From positions 1-36,856 of the forward strand of contig CAZYUT010000006.1 in NCBI GenBank assembly GCA_964650735.1: 36,856 nt of DNA, written 5' to 3'. This stretch comes from Dichotomicrobium sp964650735 (GTDB taxonomy: Bacteria > Pseudomonadota > Alphaproteobacteria > Rhizobiales > Rhodomicrobiaceae). The notes beneath the pieces are model-generated. The model saw only the letters and a list, made by a program, of their open reading frames with translations, did no database searches and was not told where the DNA came from. Below, in pieces: positions 24,757-32,242 of this stretch. The position numbers and the translations under genes are program-made. Each line of letters opens with the position of its first letter. Within the stretch, counting starts at the first letter, position 1.

Positions 24757-25158
24757 CTAGCTGCCCGCGAGCATATCGCTGACGACGCGAATATATTTCT
24801 GCCCTGCCTCGCGCGCTTCATCCGCTGCCTCCCGCAGACGGCTTTCCTCGCGCACGCGCGCAAGCTTGATGAGCATCGGCAGATTGACCCCGGCGATCAC
24901 CTCGACATTCGCGCCGGTCATCGCCGAAATCGCCAGATTCGACGGCGTTCCCCCGAACATGTCTGTCAAGAGCACTGCGCCGTCGCCGGTGTCGACAGAC
25001 TTCATCGCCCGCAGGATCGCTTCGCGGCGCTCTTCCATATCGTCATCCGGGGTGATGGCGATGGCGGCAACCTGGTCCTGCGGCCCGACGACATGCTCCA
25101 GCACCGCGCGGAACTCGCGCGCGAGATTGCCGTGGGTGATGATGACGATCCCGATCAT
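24757..25158 (-). CDS. manX: Mannose-family PTS EIIA domain protein
   Basis: The 133-residue product is a stand-alone EIIA-Man domain (IGIVIITHGNLA; phosphorylated His9). It also has LLTDMFGGTPSNLA, the family's second signature, and VIAGVNLPML. It accepts phosphate from HPr. With no EIIB or EIIC in the window it is presumably a regulatory output rather than part of a sugar transporter; in rhizobia the equivalent gene sits between hprK and ptsH. The ATG at 25158 has CGGAGA upstream and gives the normal N-terminus; an upstream start at 25191 would add 11 Arg-rich residues. The gene heads the minus-strand EIIA-ptsH-ahcY run and is divergent from dapF. Confidence 0.92.
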   Translation of the reverse strand: MIGIVIITHGNLAREFRAVLEHVVGPQDQVAAIAITPDDDMEERREAILRAMKSVDTGDGAVLLTDMFGGTPSNLAISAMTGANVEVIAGVNLPMLIKLARVREESRLREAADEAREAGQKYIRVVSDMLAGS

Positions 25159-25212
25159 CGGCGGTCTCCGCGCCGCGCGAAGCTGCGCCATTCACGCCGT
25201 CGGTAAAAACAG

Positions 25213-25259
25213 GATTCGCAATTTGTCGTCATGGCCCGCTCGATTCACCTTCATGAATC
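25213..25259. promoter_or_regulatory. Cluster of three GANTC sites and an inverted repeat in the manX-dapF intergenic region
   Basis: GATTC at 25213, GATTC at 25242 and GAATC at 25255 fall within 47 bp. The last two are part of an inverted repeat, GATTCA-CCTTCA-TGAATC (25242-25259). GANTC is the target of the cell-cycle methylase CcrM in alphaproteobacteria, and GcrA acts at methylated sites in promoters. The cluster lies between two divergent starts (25158 and 25402). Confidence 0.35.
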
Positions 25260-25401
25260 TTCATAGTCACGCTGCAGCGCACACCATGCAAGAAGTTTCA
25301 CCCTGCGCCGCGACAAATTTGCCCGACCAAACGCCCTCAAGCGCGGGCTGTCAGCGGCCGGCGCAATTGCGCAGCGTCGCAACCATTCTTATAACCGCAG
25401 C

Positions 25402-26319
25402 ATGAGCATCGTGTTGCGCGCGCCCGCCGGGCACCGTCTGCACTATTGGAAGATGAACGGTCTCGGCAACGATTTCGTTATCGCCGACACGCGGATGGAA
25501 AGCATGCGCGTGACCGGGGCTCTTGCGCGCGCGCTTGCTGAGCGCGAAACGGGTATCGGCTGCGATCAGGTGGCAGCGCTTGAGCCTTCCAGCGAGGCGG
25601 ATGTGTTCATGCGAATCTTCAACGCCGACGGTTCCGAGGTCGGCGCGTGCGGAAACGTCTCACGCTGCGTCGCCGTGTTGCTAGCCGAAGAGACAGGTGA
25701 CCGGGATTGCGTGATCGAAACGGCATCAGGCGTCATTGAGGCAGAAGCCATCCGGCTTGATGGCGCCTGGGTCGACATGGGCGCGCCGCGCTTTGGCTGG
25801 GCAGAGATCCCGCTGGCGCATCCGGTGGACGACGCGAACGCGGTGTTCATCGGCCCGGCGGGCGCGGGCGCGGCAGCGGACGACGTGTTCGCCCTGGGAC
25901 TGGCGAGCGTGGTCAATATCGGGAACCCGCACTGCATTTTCTGGGTCGATGACGCGGACGCCATCGACCTGGCGCGGATCGGCCCGGCGCTGGAGCAGCA
26001 TCCGCTGTTTCCCGAGCGCGTGAACATTTCCATGGCGCAGGTCGATGGGCCGGACAGCATCACCCTGCGTGTGTGGGAGCGCGGCGCGGGGCTGACGCGC
26101 GCATGCGGCACAGCGGCCTGCGCGGTGACAGTCGCGGCGGCCCGGACAGGCCGTGCGAACCGGCAGGTGACGGTCAACCTGCCGGGCGGCGCGCTCGACA
26201 TCGACTGGCGCGCGAGCGACGATCACATCATCATGACCGGACCCGTCGAATGGGAGCACCACGGTGAAATCTACGTGACGCCGGACGGCGCACTCGCCGG
26301 GTTCCGGGAGATCGACTGA
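25402..26319 (+). CDS. dapF: Diaminopimelate epimerase
   Basis: The 305-residue enzyme converts LL- to meso-diaminopimelate for lysine and peptidoglycan synthesis. The two catalytic cysteines are visible as Cys83 (GACGNVSRC) and Cys235 (TRACGTAAC), in two homologous halves. KMNGLGNDFVIAD (17-29), IFNADGSE and IGNPHCIF are family marks. The first cysteine motif reads CGNVSRC, where CGNGARC or CGNATRC is usual; the flanking catalytic elements are intact. The ATG at 25402 leaves about 15 residues before the conserved core. The stop is one base from the next gene, mtaB, so the two are co-transcribed. Confidence 0.96.
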   Translation: MSIVLRAPAGHRLHYWKMNGLGNDFVIADTRMESMRVTGALARALAERETGIGCDQVAALEPSSEADVFMRIFNADGSEVGACGNVSRCVAVLLAEETGDRDCVIETASGVIEAEAIRLDGAWVDMGAPRFGWAEIPLAHPVDDANAVFIGPAGAGAAADDVFALGLASVVNIGNPHCIFWVDDADAIDLARIGPALEQHPLFPERVNISMAQVDGPDSITLRVWERGAGLTRACGTAACAVTVAAARTGRANRQVTVNLPGGALDIDWRASDDHIIMTGPVEWEHHGEIYVTPDGALAGFREID

Positions 26320-26320
26320 G

Positions 26321-27574
26321 ATGGGCGCCCGGATCATCACCTTCGGCTGCAGGCTCAACGCCAATGAGAGCCAGGCGATGGCGGAACACGCTGCAGCCGC
26401 GCGGCTGGATAACGCAGTGATCGTCAACACCTGCGCCGTCACGGGCGAGGCTGTGCGCCAGGCGCGCCAGGCGATCCGCCGCGCGCGGCGCGACCATCCC
26501 AATGCGCGCATCATCGTCACCGGCTGCGCGGCGCAGACGGAAGCCGAGCGCTTCACCGGGATGGCCGAGGTCGATCACGTCATCGGCAACGCCGAGAAGA
26601 TGCAGGCCGCGACCTTCCAGCGCCTGAGCACCGGCGACGCCCCGCGCGCGATCGTCAACGATATCATGTCGGTGCGCGAGACCGCCGGGCACATGATCGC
26701 CGGTTTCGGCGGACGCGCCCGCGCCTTTGTCCAGATCCAGAACGGCTGCGATCATCGCTGCACCTTCTGCATCATTCCCTATGGCCGCGGGCCGTCGCGC
26801 TCGGTGCCGGCCGGCGAGGTGGTGCGGCAGATCCGAACACTCACCGAACAGGGCTACCGCGAAGTGGTGCTGACCGGCGTCGACCTGACCGCCTATGGCG
26901 CGGACCTGCCGGGCGAGATGACGCTGGGCAAGCTGGTGCGGAAAATCCTCAAGCTCGTGCCGGAGCTGCCGCGCCTGCGCATCTCCTCGATCGACACCAT
27001 CGAGGCAGATGGCGACCTCGTCGCCGCGATGGCCGAGGAGGAGCGTCTGATGCCGCATCTGCACCTGTCGCTGCAGGCGGGCGACGACATGATCCTCAAG
27101 CGCATGAAGCGGCGGCACTCGCGCGCGGATGCGGTGCGGTTCTGCGCGGAAATGCGCCGGCTGCGGCCCGAGATCGCCTTCGGGGCGGACATCATCGCGG
27201 GCTTCCCGACCGAGACCCAGGAAATGTTCGCCAACTCTCTGGCGCTGGTGGATGATTGCGGGCTGAGCCACTTGCACGTTTTCCCTTTCTCGCCACGCCC
27301 CGGCACCCCGGCGGCGCGGATGCCCCAGCTTGAGCGTCGCGAGATCAAGGCCCGCGCGCAAGCCTTGCGCGAAAAGGGTCAGCAGGCCCTGAACGACCAT
27401 CTGCGCAGCCTAGCGGGCCGCGAACTGGAGATCCTGATCGAGCAGCCGCAGCGCGGGCGCGCGCCTCAGTTTGCCGAAGTCAACCTGCCAGAGCCATGCG
27501 AGCCCGGCGCGCTGGTGCGGGCCTATATCACCGGCATGAATGCTGGAAAGCTGGAAGGAACGGTGGCCGCGTGA
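26321..27574 (+). CDS. mtaB: tRNA (N6-threonylcarbamoyladenosine37-C2)-methylthiotransferase MtaB
   Basis: The 417-residue radical SAM enzyme adds a methylthio group to t6A37 of tRNAs that read ANN codons. The N-terminal domain holds the auxiliary iron-sulfur cluster cysteines Cys10 (TFGCRLN), Cys38 (NTCAVT) and Cys69 (TGCAAQ). The radical SAM cluster is Cys143, Cys147 and Cys150 in NGCDHRCTFCIIP. TFGCRLN together with NTCAVT distinguishes MtaB from MiaB and RimO. A C-terminal segment of TRAM size is present. It lies one base after dapF and its TGA overlaps the GTG of ftsY. Its substrate modification, t6A, depends on TsaE, whose gene is also in this window. Confidence 0.95.
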   Translation: MGARIITFGCRLNANESQAMAEHAAAARLDNAVIVNTCAVTGEAVRQARQAIRRARRDHPNARIIVTGCAAQTEAERFTGMAEVDHVIGNAEKMQAATFQRLSTGDAPRAIVNDIMSVRETAGHMIAGFGGRARAFVQIQNGCDHRCTFCIIPYGRGPSRSVPAGEVVRQIRTLTEQGYREVVLTGVDLTAYGADLPGEMTLGKLVRKILKLVPELPRLRISSIDTIEADGDLVAAMAEEERLMPHLHLSLQAGDDMILKRMKRRHSRADAVRFCAEMRRLRPEIAFGADIIAGFPTETQEMFANSLALVDDCGLSHLHVFPFSPRPGTPAARMPQLERREIKARAQALREKGQQALNDHLRSLAGRELEILIEQPQRGRAPQFAEVNLPEPCEPGALVRAYITGMNAGKLEGTVAA

Positions 27575-28683
27575 GCGAAACCCCGACAAAAAAATCCGGC
27601 CTGTTCGGGCGCCTGTTCAAGGGCGATGAGCGCGCGCGGCAACACGAACAGCCCGAAACCGCGCCGGAGACCGAAACGCCGCCGGGCACACACGAGTCCG
27701 ACACGCCCGAGGCCGCGCACACCGTTCCCGAGGCCGTGGAGACAGAGCCTGGGCCCGAGCCGCAGAACAGGGGCTGGTTCGCGCGCCTTCGCGACGGGCT
27801 GACCAAGACCTCCTCGCGCCTGTCCGAGGGCGTCACCTCCATTTTCACCAAGCGCAAGCTGGATGACGACACGCTGGAGGAACTGGAAGACCTGCTGATC
27901 CAGGCCGATCTTGGCGTGGAAACCGCGATGCGTATCACCGAGCGGCTGGCGGCGGAGAAGTACGACAAGGAGATCGGGCCGGACGAGGTGCGCGCGGTGC
28001 TGGCCGCCGAGGTCGCCAAGACCCTCGCGCCGGTTGCGCAGCCGCTGCATATTGACCCAAGCCATCGGCCCCATGTGATCCTTGTTGTCGGCGTGAACGG
28101 CACGGGCAAAACCACAACCATCGGCAAGTTCGCGCGCAAGTTTACCGATGACGGGAAAAGCGTGATCCTCGCAGCGGGAGACACCTTCCGCGCGGCGGCC
28201 GTCGAGCAACTCAAGATCTGGGGTGAGCGCGTCGGCGCGCCGGTGGTCACTCGCGATATCGGCGCGGATGCCGCTGGCCTCGCCTATGACGCGCTCCAGC
28301 AGGCGCGGGAGGAAGACCGCGACGTGCTGATGATCGACACCGCCGGGCGGCTGCAGAACAAGGCTGACCTCATGGCGGAACTGGAGAAGATCATCCGGGT
28401 GATCCGCAAGCTTGACCCGAGCGCGCCGCACACCGTGCTGCTGACGCTGGACGCCACGACCGGCCAGAACGCCATGCAACAGGTCGAAGTGTTCAAGAAC
28501 ACCGCTGGGGTGACCGGCATCGTCATGACCAAGCTGGACGGCACCGCGCGCGGCGGCATCCTCGTGTCAATCGCCGCGGCCCACGCCTTGCCCGTCTACG
28601 CCATTGGCGTCGGCGAAGGCGTGGAGGATTTGCAGCCTTTCAAGCCGGAAGAATTCGCCCGCGCTGTCGCAGGCGTCGCCTGA
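27571..28683 (+). CDS. ftsY: Signal recognition particle receptor FtsY
   Basis: The 370-residue SRP receptor GTPase targets membrane proteins to the translocon. After a polar acidic N-terminal part with a short basic amphipathic start (residues 1-75) come the helical N domain and the G domain. The G domain has GVNGTGKTTTIGK (174-186), DTFRAAAVEQL, DTAGRLQNK and TKLDGTARGG. The GTG at 27571 overlaps the mtaB stop (GTGA) and begins with the family-like KSGLFGRLFKG segment; a longer open frame starting at 27496 lies wholly inside mtaB. AAGGAA is found about a dozen bases upstream. The link to dapF and mtaB is common in alphaproteobacteria. Confidence 0.97.
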   Translation: MSETPTKKSGLFGRLFKGDERARQHEQPETAPETETPPGTHESDTPEAAHTVPEAVETEPGPEPQNRGWFARLRDGLTKTSSRLSEGVTSIFTKRKLDDDTLEELEDLLIQADLGVETAMRITERLAAEKYDKEIGPDEVRAVLAAEVAKTLAPVAQPLHIDPSHRPHVILVVGVNGTGKTTTIGKFARKFTDDGKSVILAAGDTFRAAAVEQLKIWGERVGAPVVTRDIGADAAGLAYDALQQAREEDRDVLMIDTAGRLQNKADLMAELEKIIRVIRKLDPSAPHTVLLTLDATTGQNAMQQVEVFKNTAGVTGIVMTKLDGTARGGILVSIAAAHALPVYAIGVGEGVEDLQPFKPEEFARAVAGVA

Positions 28684-28707
28684 TGCACCGAGATGAGGGA
28701 GCGTTTG

Positions 28708-29316
28708 ATGTCGCACACCCCGCCGAGCCAGTCCCAAACCATGTCGCCCGTCAAGCAGGGGCTGAAATTGCTGGTCGAGATCGGCCCGTTGATCGTGTTC
28801 TTCATCGCCAATTCGCGTTACGACATATTCATCGCCACCGGCGCGTTCATGGCCGCCACGGCCGTTTCGCTCATCGTCAGCCGGCTGATCTTCAAGCGCG
28901 TTCCCGCCATGCCACTGGTGACAGGAATTTTCGTGTTCGTCATGGGCGGGCTGACACTTTATCTCCACGATGAGCTGTTTATTAAGCTGAAGCCCACGAT
29001 CACGAACCTGCTGTTCGCCTCGATCCTGCTGGGAGGTCTGGCTTACGGTCATTCGCTGCTGAAATATCTGTTCAGCGACGTTTTCCAGCTCCTCGATGAA
29101 GGCTGGCGGAAACTGACCTTGCGATGGGCGCTGTTTTTCCTGTTCCTGGCGGTGCTGAACGAGATCGTCTGGCGGTTCTTTTCCACGGATTTTTGGGTGG
29201 CGTTCAAGGTGTTTGGCGTATTCCCGTTGACGCTCATCTTCAGCATCATGCAGCTCGGGCTCATGCAGCGCTATCAGATCGACAACAGCGGAAAACGCGA
29301 GATGGCCTCGCGATGA
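28708..29316 (+). CDS. yciB: Inner membrane septation/envelope spanning protein YciB (IspZ)
   Basis: The 202-residue protein has five or six hydrophobic segments and the family marks LVEIGPLIVFFIANSRY near the N-terminus and GLTLYLHDELFIKLKPTI in the middle. YciB/IspZ proteins sit in the inner membrane and affect septation and envelope integrity; Shigella mutants have division defects. Two in-frame ATGs are possible, at 28693 and 28708. The second has GAGGGAG at good spacing and is preferred. The gene ends in an ATGA overlap with envC, placing it in the ftsY-yciB-envC-ctpA run. Confidence 0.93.
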   Translation: MSHTPPSQSQTMSPVKQGLKLLVEIGPLIVFFIANSRYDIFIATGAFMAATAVSLIVSRLIFKRVPAMPLVTGIFVFVMGGLTLYLHDELFIKLKPTITNLLFASILLGGLAYGHSLLKYLFSDVFQLLDEGWRKLTLRWALFFLFLAVLNEIVWRFFSTDFWVAFKVFGVFPLTLIFSIMQLGLMQRYQIDNSGKREMASR

Positions 29317-30647
29317 CAATACCGCTGCGTGCGCTCGTTCTGGCCGGACTGCTGGCTGGCGCGCCTGCCGCCGCACAGGACATTCCCTTGCCCGGTCCGA
29401 AGCCGGACCGTCCCACGCTCGGCCTGAGCGAAGACGACAAGAACGCGCTCTCACCCGACGAGGCCCGCGCGCTCTACCAGCAGCACGAGCGCCAGCTTGA
29501 CCGCATTCAGGGCGAGCGCGTCGAGGTGGAGGAGACCGTCGGCGCGACCGAAGCCGAACGCGCGCAGCTCAACGAGCGGCTCCTGGAAGCCGCGCGCAAG
29601 TCGGCCGACAGCGAACAGCGGTTGACCGCGCTCGAAGAGGAAATGGCCAAGCTGCGCGGGGAGGAATCCGCGATCCGCGAACAGTTGCGCGAGCAGCACC
29701 GCGAAATCGGGGATCTGCTGGCTGTCATCCAGCGCATGGGCCGGGAGCCGCCCCCGGTCATGGTGACCCAACGCGAAGATGCCCTGCGCATGGTCCGCAG
29801 CGGCATGCTGCTCAACAGCTTCTTTCCGGCGCTGAAAACCCGCGCGGACAGCCTCGCCGGCCGGCTCACCGAACTCACCCGCGTGCTGAGCGAGAAGCAG
29901 CAGCGCGCGGAACAATTGGCCGTAGAGACCGAGGAACTGGAGCAGCTGCGCGAGCGCACGCAAGAGTTGATCGCCGAGAAGCGTGAGCGCCTGCAGCAGC
30001 AGCAGGCGCGCCTCAATGCGCTGGACCGTGCGGCCGAACGTCACGCCGCGGCGATTACCGACCTTGGCGAACTCCTGCAAACGCTGGATGAAGAGGTCGC
30101 CGCGCGCACCGGGCTGGGCGCGTATGAAGCGGAACTCGAGTCCGGCGAGATTGTCGAACTAAGTCCGCGCGCGAGGGAGGCCGCACTGGTTCAGCCGGGC
30201 CGCATGAAGCCGGCTGTGCCATTCGCGCAGGCCAAGGGCCTGCTGATGCTGCCCGCCTCAGGGACCATCGTGCGCGATTTCGGGGATGCCGACGAGTTTG
30301 GCATAAAATCGCAAGGTGTGGCGATCGAAACCCGCGAACAGGCTCAGGTTGTCTCGCCAGCGGACGGCTGGGTGAGTTATGCGGGCGAGTTTCGCTCTTA
30401 CGGGCAACTCTTGATTATTAATACCGGTGGTGGGTATCATATTCTTCTAGCAGGCATGGAAGACATCTATGTCAGACGGGGTCAGTTTGTCCTCTCCGGA
30501 GAACCTGTCGCAGCCATGGGCGGAGCAAGTGCTTCTGAAAGTCGCTCTGGAAAAGAGGCGCGCCCATCGCTTTATGTCGAATTCCGGAAAAATGAAGCGC
30601 CCATCGATCCGAAGCCGTGGTGGGCTTCCGAGTTAGCAAAAGGCTGA
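29313..30647 (+). CDS. envC: EnvC-like murein hydrolase activator (degenerate M23/LytM domain)
   Basis: The 444-residue exported protein has a signal peptide (residues 1-22, ending APAAAQ), long coiled-coil helices (about 45-290) rich in Glu, Arg and Gln, and a C-terminal LytM-type domain (about 310-440). The LytM zinc ligands are not conserved: the HxxxD segment reads GIKSQGVAIE, and the last HxH motif is replaced by SLYVEFRKNEAPIDPKPWW. The domain is therefore not a peptidase but an activator, as in E. coli EnvC, which turns on amidases at the septum. The ATG at 29313 overlaps the yciB stop (ATGA). ctpA starts 5 bp after its stop codon, a common alphaproteobacterial pair. Confidence 0.9.
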   Translation: MTIPLRALVLAGLLAGAPAAAQDIPLPGPKPDRPTLGLSEDDKNALSPDEARALYQQHERQLDRIQGERVEVEETVGATEAERAQLNERLLEAARKSADSEQRLTALEEEMAKLRGEESAIREQLREQHREIGDLLAVIQRMGREPPPVMVTQREDALRMVRSGMLLNSFFPALKTRADSLAGRLTELTRVLSEKQQRAEQLAVETEELEQLRERTQELIAEKRERLQQQQARLNALDRAAERHAAAITDLGELLQTLDEEVAARTGLGAYEAELESGEIVELSPRAREAALVQPGRMKPAVPFAQAKGLLMLPASGTIVRDFGDADEFGIKSQGVAIETREQAQVVSPADGWVSYAGEFRSYGQLLIINTGGGYHILLAGMEDIYVRRGQFVLSGEPVAAMGGASASESRSGKEARPSLYVEFRKNEAPIDPKPWWASELAKG

Positions 30648-30652
30648 AGACT

Positions 30653-31990
30653 ATGCGCAAGTCCCAGATCGTCGTGTGGGTCTTTTTGGTTGTGGCCGGC
30701 ATCGTTGCCGGCAATACCGTGTTGAATCTGACCCGCACCCACGAAGCCGTCGCCGCGAATTCTGAAATCTATCGCCAGCTTGATCTTTTCGGCGAAATCC
30801 TCGAACGCGTGCGCGCCGATTATGTCGAGGAACCCGACGATCGCGAGTTGATCGAGGCAGCCATTAACGGGATGCTGTCCGGGCTTGATCCGCACTCGGC
30901 ATATCTGAGCCCGAAGAACTTCCGCGAGATGCAGGTGCAGACCCGCGGCGAGTTTGGCGGTCTCGGAATCGAGGTGACGATGGAAAATGGCGTCGTCAAA
31001 GTGGTCTCGCCGATCGAGAATACCCCGGCTGAACAGGCTGGGCTGCTGGCGGGCGACTACATCACGCATCTGGACGGCGAATCGATCCGCGGCCTGACGC
31101 TGAACGAGGCCGTTGAGAGAATGCGCGGCCCGGTGGACAGCGAGATCGTGCTGACGGTTGTGCGCGAGGGGATGGACGATCCGTTCGATGTCCGGATCGA
31201 GCGCGACATCATCCGGATCACGCCTGTGCGCTACGAAATCGAGGACGGCATTGGCTATCTTCGTGTGAAGACCTTCAACGAGCAGACCTATGACGAGCTG
31301 CGCAATGCGATCTCCAGCGTTCGGGACGAACTCGGCGATGACCTGCGGGGCTACATCCTCGACCTTCGCAACAATCCAGGCGGTTTGCTGGATCAGGCGA
31401 TCGCGGTCTCCGATGCGTTCCTCGATCAGGGCGCGATCGTCCTGACTCGCGGACGCAAGAGCAGTGAGTCGCAGCGCGCATCCGCGCAGGCGGGCGATCT
31501 GACCGATGGCAAGCCGGTCGTGGTGCTGATCAATGGCGGCTCGGCCTCAGCCTCGGAGATCGTTGCCGGCGCGCTTCAGGACCAGCAGCGCGCGAAGGTG
31601 GTCGGCTCCCGGTCCTTCGGCAAGGGGTCGGTCCAGACCATCATCCCGCTCGGCACCGACGGAGCGATTCGCCTGACAACAGCAAGGTATTACACGCCTT
31701 CAGGCCGATCGATCCAGGCGAAAGGCATTTCGCCGGACTACGACGTCGAGCAGGAATTACCTGAAGAAATGCAGGAGCGCCTGACCGCGCCGCGCGGCGA
31801 GGCGGGCCTGCGGGGGCACCTCAGCGCCGAGGACGGCGAGGAGACCTCCGGCAGCGTGGCCTACGTGCCTAAGGAAAAGGAAAAAGACACGCAACTGCAG
31901 TTCGCCATCGCCCTTCTCAATGGCGAAGTGCCGGAAGAGCAAGAGAAAGCGCAAAGCACGGTCATTCCGGAGCAGGAGGCTGCCAACTGA
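30653..31990 (+). CDS. ctpA: Carboxy-terminal processing protease CtpA (S41 family)
   Basis: The 445-residue periplasmic serine protease has an uncleaved or cleaved N-terminal hydrophobic segment (about 6-24) and a PDZ domain (about 95-180, with GGLGIEV and AGLLAGDYI). The S41 catalytic domain carries the Ser-Lys dyad: serine in NGGSASASEIVAGALQD (294-310) and Lys324 in SFGKGSVQ. Such proteases trim or degrade envelope proteins, including cell-wall hydrolases. The ATG at 30653 begins at MRKSQIVVWV; an upstream in-frame ATG at 30617 overlaps envC and adds 12 polar residues. It follows envC by 5 bp, so both act in the same envelope-remodelling unit. Confidence 0.95.
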   Translation: MRKSQIVVWVFLVVAGIVAGNTVLNLTRTHEAVAANSEIYRQLDLFGEILERVRADYVEEPDDRELIEAAINGMLSGLDPHSAYLSPKNFREMQVQTRGEFGGLGIEVTMENGVVKVVSPIENTPAEQAGLLAGDYITHLDGESIRGLTLNEAVERMRGPVDSEIVLTVVREGMDDPFDVRIERDIIRITPVRYEIEDGIGYLRVKTFNEQTYDELRNAISSVRDELGDDLRGYILDLRNNPGGLLDQAIAVSDAFLDQGAIVLTRGRKSSESQRASAQAGDLTDGKPVVVLINGGSASASEIVAGALQDQQRAKVVGSRSFGKGSVQTIIPLGTDGAIRLTTARYYTPSGRSIQAKGISPDYDVEQELPEEMQERLTAPRGEAGLRGHLSAEDGEETSGSVAYVPKEKEKDTQLQFAIALLNGEVPEEQEKAQSTVIPEQEAAN

Positions 31991-32242
31991 GGCGGGCGCG
32001 GTTGAGAGCGCCTCGATCCACAGCTTTGCGAGCATCTCGCCTTGTTCTCGCCAGGGCAATGCGCGTATAGCGTGAAACAAAGGATGGACACGCGCAGATT
32101 GCGCAAAGCACTGGCGCGTGTCCTCCATATTCGGGGGTGATGCGGCCAGACATGCCAGAGGCGGCAGTGTCTGATCGCGTTCCCGCAGAACAACGGGCGC
32201 CGGACCGCGCTCCGGCATGCGAGCGGTGCAACGGGGGGCATT

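Noticed and set aside
29124..30647. Longer EnvC frame starting at 29124.
   Set aside because: It overlaps yciB out of frame; the ATG at 29313 begins a proper signal peptide and overlaps the yciB stop.
31991..32242. Possible gene or terminator in the 252-bp gap after ctpA.
   Set aside because: Only a weak 6-bp stem (GAGGCG/CGCCTC, 31989-32014) with a large loop and no U-tract; no convincing small gene.
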